Shown here: in pieces, positions 36,066 through 47,313 of the stretch | Layout: each line of letters begins with the position of its first letter | How positions within the stretch are numbered: the stretch's first letter is position 1 | NCBI RefSeq assembly: GCF_004146235.1 | Contig: NZ_SELO01000013.1 | Span: 49,128 to 113,127 of the forward strand | Length of the DNA: 64,000 bases | Source: Tropicimonas sp. IMCC6043 | GTDB lineage: Bacteria; Pseudomonadota; Alphaproteobacteria; Rhodobacterales; Rhodobacteraceae | Direction: 5' to 3' | Program-made: the position numbers and the translations under genes | The notes under the pieces: generated by a model | Databases searched by the model: none | Told to the model about the DNA's origin: nothing | The model's input: only the letters and a program-made list of their open reading frames with translations

Positions 36066-36098
36066 AAGGATGTGTCCGAAAGGGCACATCCTTTTTCT
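36066..36098 (+). terminator. Intrinsic terminator of rpsT
   Basis: AAGGATGTG (36066-36074) pairs with CACATCCTT (36085-36093), followed by a run of five T (36092-36096). This is the best rho-independent terminator in the window and ends the rpsT transcript before the dnaA leader. Confidence 0.9.
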
Positions 36099-36480
36099 GT
36101 ATTGACGGGAAATTTACCACTTTTCAGGGGCTTCGGGCTTGACACGGGATTCGCCCGGGCAAAGTCGGAGTCAAGATCGAAGTTCAGTTGCACCCGCTTC
36201 ACGCCAGTTGCTAGCGTGCTCCTGCGATTCATTTCGTCCGGGGGGACATGGATCGGACATATCGCGCAGCGGCCTTGGGGAAGTTCACCGCTGCGAGGAT
36301 TGTGTCCGGATCGAGTTCTCGTTGGTTCGCGCCGTCGCGCGGGGACCGCGGGGATGGGACGGAGCGCTCGTGGTTGCTACGGGTCGCGTCGTCCATGTCC
36401 ACAACACGAAAGAGCAGGGTTCCTGTCGGCATGCCCGATAGGAGAAACGGCTTGAGTCGGGTGATTTCTGCCCGGCATCA

Positions 36481-36540
36481 CCGGCGTAATGCGCCGGCCT
36501 TGTTCGTGTTTTTCCGCTGACGCTTTGGGTTGCGCCAAAG
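36481..36540 (+). promoter_or_regulatory. Two hairpins in the dnaA 5-prime leader
   Basis: The first stem is CCGGCG/CGCCGG (36481-36497, 5-nt loop), followed by a T-rich stretch TTGTTCGTGTTTTT. The second is CTTTGG/CCAAAG (36523-36540, 6-nt loop), about 60 nt upstream of the dnaA ATG. The first resembles a weak terminator and may be an attenuator. The pair could control dnaA level after initiation of transcription, which is inference. Confidence 0.4.
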
Positions 36541-36601
36541 ATAAGGGACGCCGAGGGACACAGGCGATCCCATAAGAATAAGCGAAGCGGAAAAGGGCAA
36601 A

Positions 36602-37996
36602 ATGACGGATGACACCTGGGGACGTGTGCAGCAAGATCTCTATCAGGCAGTGGGCAAACATAACTACGTAACCTGGATCGAGCCGCTCGAATTCGACGCG
36701 GCGGAGGATGGTGTCGTACGGTTTCACGTGCCGACCAATTTCATCGGCAACTGGGTGTCGCGGAATTTCGGCGACCAGATCCAGCAACACCTGCTGCGCG
36801 CCGGTGTCGCCGTCGAGCGAATCGAGTTCCACGTGCCCGCCGTCGGGACGCGGAAACCGGCCGGGTCTTTAGCCGCCGCGGCCAACGGTGCGCCGGCACA
36901 CGTCGCCGCGGAGCCCGTGGCGGCCCCCGCGGAACCGCGCGCGCGCCCCGTCGACCTGCCGGGCGCTCCGCTCGACAAGCGTTTCACCTTCAACAAGTTC
37001 GTCGTCGGAAAGCCCAACCAGCTCGCCCATGCCGCCGCCCGGCGCGTCGCCGAGGGCAGTTCCGTCAGCTTCAATCCGCTGTTCTTGTATGGTGGCGTCG
37101 GCCTCGGCAAGACGCACCTGATGCACGCCATCGCCTGGCAGCTGCAGACCGACCGGCCGGACCTTCGGGTCGTCTATCTCTCCGCCGAGCAGTTCATGTA
37201 TCGCTTCGTGCAGGCACTCCGCGAGAACGGCATGATCCAGTTCAAGGAACTGTTCCGCTCGGTCGACGTGCTGATGGTCGACGACGTACAGTTCATCGCC
37301 GGCAAGGATTCCACCCAGGAGGAGTTCTTCCACACCTTCAACGCGCTGGTCGACCAGGCCAAGCAGATCGTCATCTCGGCCGATCGAGCGCCGGGCGAGA
37401 TCAAGAAGCTCGAGGAGCGGATCGCGAGCCGGCTGCAATCGGGCTTGGTGGTGGATCTGCACCCGACCGATTACGAGCTGCGACTCGGCATCCTCCAGCA
37501 CAAGGTCGAGCAGTATCGCGAAAGCTATCCGGGCCTGGCGATCCAGGACGGCGTGCTGGAATTCCTCGCGCACCGGATCTCGACCAATGTCCGCGTGCTC
37601 GAAGGAGCGATGACCAAGCTCTTCGCCTTCGGCTCGCTGGTGGGTCGCGAGATCACGCTCGACCTGACGCAGGACTGCCTCGCCGACGTGCTGCGCGCCT
37701 CCGACCGCAAGGTCACCGTCGAAGAGATCCAGCGCAAGGTGTCCGAGCATTACAACATGCGGATGTCCGACATGATCGGGCCGAAACGGCACCGGACGAT
37801 CGCGCGACCGCGGCAGATGGCGATGTATCTGTCCAAGCAGCTCACCGCGCGGTCGCTGCCCGAGATCGGCCGCCGCTTCGGCGGGCGCGACCACACCACG
37901 GTGATGCACGCGGTCAGGCGGATCGAGGAGCTGAAGGCGGTGGACAACCAGATCGCGGAGGACCTCGAATTGCTGCGCCGGATGCTGGAGGCGTGA
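36602..37996 (+). CDS. dnaA: Chromosomal replication initiator DnaA
   Basis: A 464-aa AAA+ initiator. Domain I (1-80) is WGRVQQDLYQAVGKHNYVTW. A short Ala/Pro linker (domain II) follows. Walker A is GGVGLGKTHLMHAI, Walker B LMVDDVQFIAGKD, and the sensor II Arg region is near ISTNVRVLEGAMTK. The C-terminal DNA-binding signature is GRRFGGRDHTTVMHAVRRI. The ATG is preceded by a purine-rich GGAAAAGGGC. It heads dnaA-dnaN-recF, normal for Rhodobacterales. Confidence 0.97.
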   Translation: MTDDTWGRVQQDLYQAVGKHNYVTWIEPLEFDAAEDGVVRFHVPTNFIGNWVSRNFGDQIQQHLLRAGVAVERIEFHVPAVGTRKPAGSLAAAANGAPAHVAAEPVAAPAEPRARPVDLPGAPLDKRFTFNKFVVGKPNQLAHAAARRVAEGSSVSFNPLFLYGGVGLGKTHLMHAIAWQLQTDRPDLRVVYLSAEQFMYRFVQALRENGMIQFKELFRSVDVLMVDDVQFIAGKDSTQEEFFHTFNALVDQAKQIVISADRAPGEIKKLEERIASRLQSGLVVDLHPTDYELRLGILQHKVEQYRESYPGLAIQDGVLEFLAHRISTNVRVLEGAMTKLFAFGSLVGREITLDLTQDCLADVLRASDRKVTVEEIQRKVSEHYNMRMSDMIGPKRHRTIARPRQMAMYLSKQLTARSLPEIGRRFGGRDHTTVMHAVRRIEELKAVDNQIAEDLELLRRMLEA

Positions 37997-38089
37997 GCCC
38001 TGCAAAGCAGCGTTCTGTGGCCTTTAGGCACTTGTGCCGCGAAACGAAAGCGATAGGGTGACCTTCCCGGGGAATATGGGAGCGATTGC

Positions 38090-39208
38090 ATGAAGATCAG
38101 CATCGAACGCGGCGCCCTTCTGAAAGCGGTGTCTCAAGCGCAATCGGTTGTCGAGCGGCGCAATACGATCCCGATCCTCGCCAATGTTCTCATTGAGGCG
38201 GAGGGCGAGAGCGTCTCCTTCCGGGCGACCGATCTCGATATCGAGGTGGTGGACCGGGCGCTCGCTCAGGTCGAGCGCGCGGGGGCGACGACCGTCTCCG
38301 CCGTGGTCCTGCACGAGATCGTCCGCAAGCTGCCGGACGGCGCGCTGGTGAAGCTCACAGATGACGGCGCCGCGGGGCGGCTCACGGTCGAGGCGGGGCG
38401 GTCCAACTTCACCCTGGCGACGCTGCCGCGGGAAGATTTCCCGGTGATGGCCAACAGCGAATACAGCTCCAATTTCTCTGCCCCCGCGCCGGTGCTGCGC
38501 CGCCTCTTCGACAAGTCGAAATTCGCCATCTCCACCGAGGAGACCCGCTACTATCTCAACGGCGTCTACATGCATGTCGCCGATGGCGAGAGTGGCCGCG
38601 TGCTGCGTTGCGTGGCGACCGACGGTCACCGGCTGGCGCGGATCGACGCCGACCTGCCGGCGGGCGCCGAGACGATGCCGGGCGTGATCGTGCCGCGCAA
38701 GACGGTGGGCGAGATGCGCAAACTCCTCGACGATGACGACATGGAAATCGCGGTCTCGGTGTCCGAGACCAAGGTGCGCTTCGCCACGCCCGACATCACG
38801 CTGACATCGAAGGTGATCGACGGCACCTTCCCCGACTATGCGCGCGTGATTCCCGTTGGCAACCCGCGCAAGATGGAGGTGGATGCGGCCGAGTTCGCGC
38901 GTGCCGTGGACCGCGTGGCGACCGTCTCCTCAGAGCGTTCGCGGGCGGTGAAGCTCTCGCTCGACGAGGACCGGCTGGTGCTTTCGGTCAACGCGCCTGA
39001 CAGCGGCGCGGCCGAGGAGGAGCTTTCGGTCGCCTATGGCGACGAGAAGCTCGAGATCGGTTTCAACGCGAAATACCTGCTCGAGATCGCGAGCCAGGTG
39101 GATCGCGAGAACGCCGTCTTCATGTTCAACTCCTCGGGCGACCCCACGCTGATGCGCGAAGGCTCCGACACCAGCGCGGTCTATGTCGTCATGCCGATGC
39201 GCGTGTGA
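38090..39208 (+). CDS. dnaN: DNA polymerase III beta sliding clamp
   Basis: A 372-aa protein with three clamp domains: MKISIERGALLKAVSQAQSV at the start, IPILANVLIEAEGE, the middle FPDYARVIP segment and the C-terminal VYVVMPMRV, which is the typical clamp tail. It forms the ring that tethers DNA polymerase. It lies 93 bp after dnaA. A palindrome and a hairpin follow before recF (39212-39240). Confidence 0.97.
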   Translation: MKISIERGALLKAVSQAQSVVERRNTIPILANVLIEAEGESVSFRATDLDIEVVDRALAQVERAGATTVSAVVLHEIVRKLPDGALVKLTDDGAAGRLTVEAGRSNFTLATLPREDFPVMANSEYSSNFSAPAPVLRRLFDKSKFAISTEETRYYLNGVYMHVADGESGRVLRCVATDGHRLARIDADLPAGAETMPGVIVPRKTVGEMRKLLDDDDMEIAVSVSETKVRFATPDITLTSKVIDGTFPDYARVIPVGNPRKMEVDAAEFARAVDRVATVSSERSRAVKLSLDEDRLVLSVNAPDSGAAEEELSVAYGDEKLEIGFNAKYLLEIASQVDRENAVFMFNSSGDPTLMREGSDTSAVYVVMPMRV

Positions 39209-39219
39209 CCGCCGGCATG

Positions 39220-39240
39220 CCGGAGTCGTCATGCCTCCGG
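39220..39240. terminator. Short hairpins between dnaN and recF
   Basis: CCGGAG (39220-39225) pairs with CTCCGG (39235-39240), and the preceding CCGGCATGCCGG (39212-39223) is a 12-bp palindrome. They may slow transcription or process the message between dnaN and recF. No T run follows. Confidence 0.3.
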
Positions 39241-39273
39241 CGGGGATGTTTCCGAGCAGAAGAAGAGCGCTGA

Positions 39274-40383
39274 ATGGCGGGACTGGCGGTTCTTTCGCTG
39301 CGACTCGTGCAGTTCCGGTCGCATCGTCTGGCCCGGCTGGAACTCGGACCGGCGCCGCTGGCGATCTTCGGGCCCAATGGCGCCGGGAAGACCAACCTTC
39401 TGGAGGCGGTCTCGCTGCTCTCTCCGGGCCGCGGCATGCGGCGCGCCTCGGCCGAAGAGATGGCGCGGCAGCCGGAGGCGGTTGGCTGGAAGGTCACGGC
39501 TGAGATCGACCGGCTCGGGCGGCGGCACGAGATCGCGACCTGGTCGGAAGGGGGTGCGGCGCGGCAGGTCACGATCGACGGCAAGGCGGCGACCCAGACG
39601 GCACTCGGGCGGATCGTGCGCGTGGTCTGGCTGGTCCCGGCGATGGACCGGCTCTGGATCGAGGGGGCCGAGGGGCGGCGGCGCTTCCTCGACCGGATGG
39701 TGCTCAGCTTCGAGCCGGGACATGCCGAGGTATCACTGGCCTATGAGAAGGCGATGCGCGAGCGCAACCGTCTCCTGAAGGACGGGGCGCGGGACGGCGC
39801 CTGGTTCGACGCGCTCGAGGCGCAGATGGCGCAGGCGGGCGCGGCGATCCAGGCCAACCGGCGCGCGGCTCTGGCGCGGATCGAGGCCGCGCAGGCAGGC
39901 GCGCAGACGGTGTTTCCGGCCGCGGAGCTGGCGCTGGTCGGGCCGGACGGGCCGGGTTTTCCGGCGGAAGAGGCCGAGCTTCTGCTTGCCCTGCGCGACG
40001 GGCGGCGGGCCGACATGGCGGCGGGGCGAACGCTGGTCGGGCCGCACCGGGCCGATCTCGAGGCGGTCTATGCCGCCAAGGGGATCGCCGCGCGCAATGC
40101 TTCGACAGGGGAGCAGAAGGCTCTCCTGCTGTCGCTGATCCTGTCGAACGCGCGGGCACTGGCCGAAGCGGGCGGCGCGCCGCCGCTCCTGTTGCTCGAC
40201 GAGGTGGCCGCGCATCTCGATGCGGGCCGGCGGGCGGCGCTCTACGAGGAGATCCTCGCGCTCGGCGCGCAGGCATGGCTTACCGGGACGGGGCCGGAGC
40301 TCTTCGAGGATCTGGGAGCTCGGGCGCAACGGCTGAACGTCCTCGAGGCGGCCGATGGCAGCCGCCTCGAGATGTTCGGCTGA
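39274..40383 (+). CDS. recF: DNA replication and repair protein RecF
   Basis: A 369-aa SMC-like ATPase. Walker A is IFGPNGAGKTNLLEAV near residue 32, the signature-like STGEQKALLLSLILS segment is near residue 275, and Walker B is PPLLLLDEVAAHLD. The insertion LWIEGAEGRRRFLDRMV is typical of RecF. It loads RecA at gaps with RecO and RecR. The gene is the last of the dnaA-dnaN-recF set and ends 8 bp from the OmpW gene, which is convergent. Confidence 0.95.
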   Translation: MAGLAVLSLRLVQFRSHRLARLELGPAPLAIFGPNGAGKTNLLEAVSLLSPGRGMRRASAEEMARQPEAVGWKVTAEIDRLGRRHEIATWSEGGAARQVTIDGKAATQTALGRIVRVVWLVPAMDRLWIEGAEGRRRFLDRMVLSFEPGHAEVSLAYEKAMRERNRLLKDGARDGAWFDALEAQMAQAGAAIQANRRAALARIEAAQAGAQTVFPAAELALVGPDGPGFPAEEAELLLALRDGRRADMAAGRTLVGPHRADLEAVYAAKGIAARNASTGEQKALLLSLILSNARALAEAGGAPPLLLLDEVAAHLDAGRRAALYEEILALGAQAWLTGTGPELFEDLGARAQRLNVLEAADGSRLEMFG

Positions 40384-40391
40384 TCGCCGGT

Positions 40392-41027
40392 TCAGAACTT
40401 GCGGATGTAGGACAGGCCGAGGATGAAGGGATCGACCTCGATCTCGCCGACGCGGCTGCCACCGGCATCCGCGTCGGTATCGATGCTGATCCAGCGCATG
40501 TCGGCCCGGATCGCGCTGTCGTCGCTCATCCAGTAGTCGAGGCCCAGGTGGAGCGCGCCGCCGAAGGAGTTGTCGACATCCAGGTCGAGGCCCTTGAGAT
40601 CTCCGCTCGTGCTCACATCGGTAAAAGTGGAGTAGTTGACGCCAAGACCGATCAGGTAGGAGATCTGTTCCGAGGCCCGGAAGTGGTATTGCAGCGACAG
40701 GGTCGGCGCGAAATAGGTCAGATCCACGGCCTTTCCGTAATCCTCGACATCCGCCGAATGCGAGAACGGCAGCGGCACGAGGAGTTCGACGCCGACATTG
40801 TCCCAGATGAAATACTCGCCCGTGAAGGTCAGGCTGGCGGTATCGCTGACCGTGACGGTCTGGTTGCTGGACGTGTTATCGGGGTCGAAATAGCCGTTGT
40901 CGTATTTCGGCATCGAATAGGCGGCGCCGAAGCCGAGGGTCCATTCACCAGCAGATTGCGCGGATGCCGTGCCCGCAAGGGCCAGCATGGAAATCGCGGT
41001 GCAGATCGCAATACGAGACGTGAACAT
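40392..41027 (-). CDS. OmpW-family outer-membrane protein
   Basis: A 211-aa outer-membrane barrel precursor. The signal peptide ends after ASAQS, and the mature sequence shows alternating beta strands (EWTLGFGAAYSMPKY, LSLQYHFRASEQISYLIGLG, MRWISIDTDADAG) and ends in SYIRKF, an aromatic terminus recognised by the outer-membrane assembly machinery. OmpW proteins form eight-stranded barrels for small hydrophobic molecules. AGGGAG precedes the ATG. Its place between recF and gyrB is unusual as these are normally adjacent, so it is probably an insertion into the core order. Confidence 0.88.
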   Translation of the reverse strand: MFTSRIAICTAISMLALAGTASAQSAGEWTLGFGAAYSMPKYDNGYFDPDNTSSNQTVTVSDTASLTFTGEYFIWDNVGVELLVPLPFSHSADVEDYGKAVDLTYFAPTLSLQYHFRASEQISYLIGLGVNYSTFTDVSTSGDLKGLDLDVDNSFGGALHLGLDYWMSDDSAIRADMRWISIDTDADAGGSRVGEIEVDPFILGLSYIRKF

Positions 41028-41124
41028 CTGTAGTCTCCCTTGTGCTTTCCTGCGTTCTCGGGTTCCCGGCCTCCACCATCAAGTCTTGACATGCACCCGC
41101 CCGAGCGATTGGGCGATGCCGTGA

Positions 41125-43671
<2,547 letters not shown>

Positions 43672-43677
43672 CGGCGT

Positions 43678-43703
43678 GGATCGCGCAGGATCCTGCGCGA
43701 TCC
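43678..43703. repeat. Perfect 26-bp palindrome after gyrB
   Basis: The 26 bases from 43678 are a perfect palindrome: half-site GGATCGCGCAGGA and its reverse complement TCCTGCGCGATCC. It starts six bases after the gyrB stop. As RNA it would fold into a long stem, so it may end transcription or stabilise the message. As DNA it could bind a dimeric protein. There is no T run. Confidence 0.6.
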
Positions 43704-43933
43704 GCCTGATCCGGTCACCGCTGTTCCGGGGCGACCCCGCCGACAGTTCCGACGCCGCGACAACCTGCGGAGGCCGGTCGTTGCCAGGGGCGGCCGCAAC
43801 AATTTCTGGCGAAGGCGGATGCGACTGCTACATTTCGAGTCTGGACGTCAACGTCCTGAAAGCGATTCCGAGGCGCATCGCGACACACGTCCGATAGCCG
43901 GACCAACCATCCAACCAAGGACCAGACCCTGAC

Positions 43934-44464
43934 ATGACACGGACTCACACAACCCTGATCGCGACCGCGATGCTGACTGTGCTCGCCACTTCCGGCCTTG
44001 CCGAGGACAGCCCGATCCCGAAAAGCGGTGACACCTTCACCGAATACGGAATGGTGGAAGACTGGACGATCTATGCCGATTCCGGCACCAAGACCTGCCT
44101 CGTCGAACGGGTCGACGACGCGGGCAACGTGATGCAGATGGGCGTAACCAAGGATCGCGACTACGCCTATGTCGGCATCTTCACCCAGGCCGATATCGAC
44201 GTGCAGAAGGAGGGCGCAATCGCCATCGCGGTCGACGGTGCGATCTTCGTCGGCACCTCCGACGGGATCAAGAGCGGCAAGCTCAAGGACGGCTACAGCG
44301 GCGGCTACGTGCTGACCAACAACCCGGAGATGGTGACCGCCATCGCGGAAGGGTACGAGCTCGTGGCCTTCCCGGAACGGCCGGTCGCTTTCGTGATCGA
44401 CCTCACCGGCACCAAGCGCGCCATCGAGGAAGCCCGCAAGTGCAACGCCGAGATCGCGGGCTGA
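43934..44464 (+). CDS. Secreted protein of unknown function (IalB-like?)
   Basis: A 176-aa protein with a signal peptide (cleaved after SGLAE, near residue 24). The mature part has two Cys (near residues 56 and 171) and the pattern EDWTIYAD...TCLVERVD, which resembles invasion-associated locus B proteins in layout only. It then has repeated Gly/Val beta-strand segments (AIAIAVDGAIFVG). No firm family. A strong GC hairpin follows. The gene stands alone between gyrB and the DUF1254 genes. Confidence 0.6.
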   Translation: MTRTHTTLIATAMLTVLATSGLAEDSPIPKSGDTFTEYGMVEDWTIYADSGTKTCLVERVDDAGNVMQMGVTKDRDYAYVGIFTQADIDVQKEGAIAIAVDGAIFVGTSDGIKSGKLKDGYSGGYVLTNNPEMVTAIAEGYELVAFPERPVAFVIDLTGTKRAIEEARKCNAEIAG

Positions 44465-44483
44465 CCCTCATCTGACGACACCA

Positions 44484-44510
44484 GCCGGCGCCAGACCGAG
44501 CGGCGCCGGC
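44484..44510 (+). terminator. GC-rich hairpin after the secreted gene
   Basis: A 9-bp perfect stem, GCCGGCGCC with GGCGCCGGC, closes over a 9-nt loop 20 bases after the stop at 44464. It is a probable terminator. It also separates the broken DUF1254 gene from any upstream promoter. Confidence 0.6.
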
Positions 44511-44554
44511 AACGATCCGCTGCGGAGTCACGGCCTGCGCGCGGCCGCGCGGCG

Positions 44555-45460
44555 ACCGATATCGAATTCGGGAAATACGTCGCGCTGGCCGGTGGAGTGA
44601 ACAAGTTCTACCACTTTCGTGAGCTAATGCCCGTCGAGGCTCAGACCACGATCAGCGCGAATCGCGACACGCTCTACAGCACCGCCATCATCGATATCAG
44701 CAAGGGCGCGACGGTCACCTTTCCAGATGTCGGCAACCGCTACATGTCGGCGATGGTCATCAACCAGGATCACTACCTCAACGAGGTCTTCCACGGCGGC
44801 GGCACATATACGCTCGACACGGACAGCTTCGACACGCCCTATGTTGCCGTCTACCTGCGCGTGCTGCTGGATGCGACCGACCCCGCGGACCTGGCCGCCG
44901 TGCACGCGATCCAGGACGAGATGTCGATCGAGGCTGCCTCGTCCGAACCCTTCGTCGTGCCGCCCTATGACGAAGAGAGCTACAAGGGGCTCGTGAAGGC
45001 CGCCGTCGGTGTCGGCGCCTACCTTCCGGACAGTTTCCGGATGTTCGGCAAGAAGGAGGATGTCGATCCGGTGCGGCATTTCATCGGAACGGCCGGCGGC
45101 TAGGGCGGTTTGCCCGAGGATGAGGCGCTCTATCTGGGAATCGCGCCGAACCTGCCCGTAGGTGAATACAAGATCGAGGTGCCGGCCGACGTGCCGGTCA
45201 AGGATTTCTGGTCGGTCAGCGTTAATGATGCGGATCGCTATTTCGTGCCGAATGCGATGGGCGCCTACGTTGTCAATTCGGTCTGCGGCACGCGCAACGA
45301 CGATGGGAGCATGACCGTGCATCTGGGCGGCTGCGAGGACGGACGGGCGAACTGCCTGCCACTCGAGGAAGGCTGGCAATACACCGTGCGGCTCTATCGT
45401 GCGGCGCCGGACGTTCTGGATGGCAGCTGGATCTTCCCCGGCGTCGAGCCCGTGAACTGA
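44555..45460 (+). pseudogene. DUF1254/DUF1214 secreted protein, broken
   Basis: One reading frame from about 44555 to 45460 encodes most of a DUF1254-DUF1214 protein (NKFYHFRELMPVEAQ, SANRDTLYSTAIID, VPVKDFWSVSVNDADRYF, GSWIFPG). An in-frame TAG at 45101-45103 falls where the family has a conserved Trp (IGTA-x-GWGG), so TGG to TAG is the likely change. The start codon and signal peptide are also missing: the frame is open back to 44465 without ATG or GTG upstream of 44597, and a terminator-like hairpin lies there. The neighbouring copy at 45477 is intact and closely related, so this is a decayed duplicate. Confidence 0.85.
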
Positions 45461-45476
45461 CGGAAAGGAAAAAAAC

Positions 45477-46478
45477 ATGCGATATCTTCTTCTTGCCATT
45501 GCGCTCTCCGCACCCGCGCCGGTCCTCGCCGAGGACATCACGATCCAGAACCTCATGCGCGCCGAGAGCGATACGATGTTCCGGGTCACCATGCAGACCA
45601 ACGGGACCAATGTCGGCGAGATCGCCCATGAACGTCAGGTCGTCTCCGCCGACGGGCCGCAGCCGATCATAAGGCCCAACCAGGACACCTTGTATTCGTC
45701 CGCCATCATCGACCTGTCCGAGCCGGTGACGGTGACGCTGCCCGAGGGCGACGGGCGGTTCCAGTCCGTGCTGGTGATCAGCCAGGACCACTACAACTTC
45801 GCCTATGCCGAACTAGGTGCCTATGAACTGACAGAGGACGAGGTCGGGACCCGCTTCGCGATGCTCCTGTTCCGCACCTTCATCGACGCAGGCGATCCCG
45901 ACGATGCCGCCCGCGCCCATGCCGTGCAGGACGGAATACGCGTCGAAGGCGGCGGAAGTGGCCCCTTCGAGGCGCCGGACTGGGACCTTGAAAACCTTGA
46001 GGCAGCGCGAAAGGCGGTCAGCGACCTCGCCGCTGCCGTCGGCCTCGATGCCAGCACCGCCTATGGCCGTCGCGACGAGGTGGACCCGCTTGGCCATCTG
46101 ATCGGGATGGCGGGCTGGGCGGGGCAGCCGGCCACGACGGCCAGTGCATTTGTCGACGCCGTCGATATGAATGACGGCGAGACCCCGCATGCAGTGACGC
46201 TGCGCGACGTGCCGGTGGACGCCTTCTGGTCGATCACTGTCTATGACGCCGACGGTTTCCTCGCGCCCAACGAAATGGGGCGGAACAGCTTCAACAACAC
46301 CTCGGCCACCCCCAACGAGGACGGCTCCTACACGCTCCATTTCGGCGGTTGCGAGGACGGGCGCATCAACTGCATCCCCATCACGCCGGGCTGGAACTAC
46401 ACCGTCCGCCTCTATGAGCCGCGCGAAGAGGTCCTCGACGGAAGCTGGACCTTCCCGAACGTCACGCCGGTGGACTGA
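45477..46478 (+). CDS. DUF1254/DUF1214 secreted protein, intact
   Basis: A 333-aa protein with a signal peptide (cleaved after PAPVLAE). The two domains are DUF1254 (PNQDTLYSSAIIDLSEPV, VLVISQDHYNFAYA) and DUF1214 (VPVDAFWSITVYDADGFLAPNE, CEDGRINCIPITPGWNYTVRLYEPR, GSWTFPNV). The function of this family is not established; members are often secreted. GGAAAGG precedes the ATG, and an 11-bp hairpin follows. It is the paralog of the broken copy just upstream. Confidence 0.85.
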   Translation: MRYLLLAIALSAPAPVLAEDITIQNLMRAESDTMFRVTMQTNGTNVGEIAHERQVVSADGPQPIIRPNQDTLYSSAIIDLSEPVTVTLPEGDGRFQSVLVISQDHYNFAYAELGAYELTEDEVGTRFAMLLFRTFIDAGDPDDAARAHAVQDGIRVEGGGSGPFEAPDWDLENLEAARKAVSDLAAAVGLDASTAYGRRDEVDPLGHLIGMAGWAGQPATTASAFVDAVDMNDGETPHAVTLRDVPVDAFWSITVYDADGFLAPNEMGRNSFNNTSATPNEDGSYTLHFGGCEDGRINCIPITPGWNYTVRLYEPREEVLDGSWTFPNVTPVD

Positions 46479-46505
46479 CGGGCGCGGCAGTCCCGACATC
46501 TCGAT

Positions 46506-46539
46506 GGCCGGCGGCGGAACCGGGGCCTCGCCGCCGGCC
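46506..46539. terminator. Bidirectional hairpin between DUF1254 and SDR
   Basis: An 11-bp perfect stem (GGCCGGCGGCG with CGCCGCCGGCC) over a 12-nt loop lies between two convergent genes. It is likely to end transcripts from both sides. Confidence 0.6.
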
Positions 46540-46542
46540 CTT

Positions 46543-47283
46543 CTACCAAGCCTGAACCGTCGGTCCGACAGTCAGTTCGCTGACATTGGTATCGGCGGGC
46601 TGTTCGATGGCGAAGGCCACGACATTGGCGATGCGGTCCGGCGTGATGCCGACCTGCTCGTAGAGCGCCGCCATGCCCGCAGCCGTTCCGGTGTCGCTGA
46701 TCGTGTCGAGAAGCTCGGTGTTGATCGCGGCAGGATAGATCGTCGCTGTGCGAATATTCGTGCCTTCCATCGCCGATTCCATGCGAAGGATTTCCATGAA
46801 GTCGCGCACGAAAAACTTGGTGCCGCCATAGACCGCCGCCGCCGGATAGGCCTTGAGCCCGGCGACCGATGAGGTCGCGATGACATGCCCCGATTTCCGG
46901 GCGATGAACTCGGGCAGCACGGCCGCGGCGCCATTCAGGACGCCCTTGATATTGATATCGACCATGTCGTGCCAGTCGTCGATCTTCAGCGCCGAGAGCG
47001 GCGAACCGGGCATGATGCCCGCGTTGAGAAAGATCACGTCGACCTTGCCGAACCGATCCTTCGCCAGTTTCACGATGGCGTCGTTATCGGCCTGCTTGGT
47101 GACATCGGGCACCTGGTATTCCGCCTCGCCGCCCGCCGTGCGGATTTCCTCTGCCAGTGCCTTGAGCCGGTCCTCGCGCCGCGCGCCGAGGACCACCTTC
47201 GCGCCTTTTGCGGCCAGCAGTTTCGCGGTGGCCTGACCGATCCCCGACGATGCGGCGGTGATGACGATGACTTCGTCTTTCCT
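46543..47283 (-). pseudogene. SDR oxidoreductase lacking a start codon
   Basis: The frame encodes a full SDR: Gly-rich Rossmann TAASSGIGQA, NAG in FLNAGIMPG, catalytic Ser region ATSSVAG, and YGGTK (Tyr and Lys). However no ATG, GTG or TTG lies in frame between the cupin TGA (47314-47316) and a GTG at 47196, which would remove the Rossmann motif. AAGGA lies at 47291-47295, 7 bases before an AGG codon (47281-47283), exactly where a start ATG would be expected; ATG to AGG is the simplest explanation. It lies on the minus strand directly after the cupin gene. Start from a non-canonical codon cannot be excluded. Confidence 0.7.
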
Positions 47284-47313
47284 GTCGATGTCCTTGAGGG
47301 TTTGGGGAGGATT

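Larger units (their letters stand above)
36042..36601. other. Intergenic region rpsT-dnaA, dnaA leader and promoter
   Basis: After the rpsT terminator about 500 bases precede dnaA with no supported gene. TTGACG (36102) and TTGACA (36140) are -35-like elements. One DnaA-box-like 9-mer, ATGTCCACA, lies near 36397, with two mismatches to the E. coli consensus. No cluster of such boxes and no AT-rich unwinding region were seen, so an origin is not claimed here. Confidence 0.5.

Noticed and set aside
36042..36601. Chromosomal origin (oriC) upstream of dnaA
   Set aside because: Only one weak DnaA-box-like site was seen, with no AT-rich unwinding element. An origin near dnaA is possible but not supported here.
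45101..45103. Programmed readthrough or recoding at TAG
   Set aside because: No stem-loop or known readthrough context follows, and the same gene also lacks a start, so simple inactivation is more likely.
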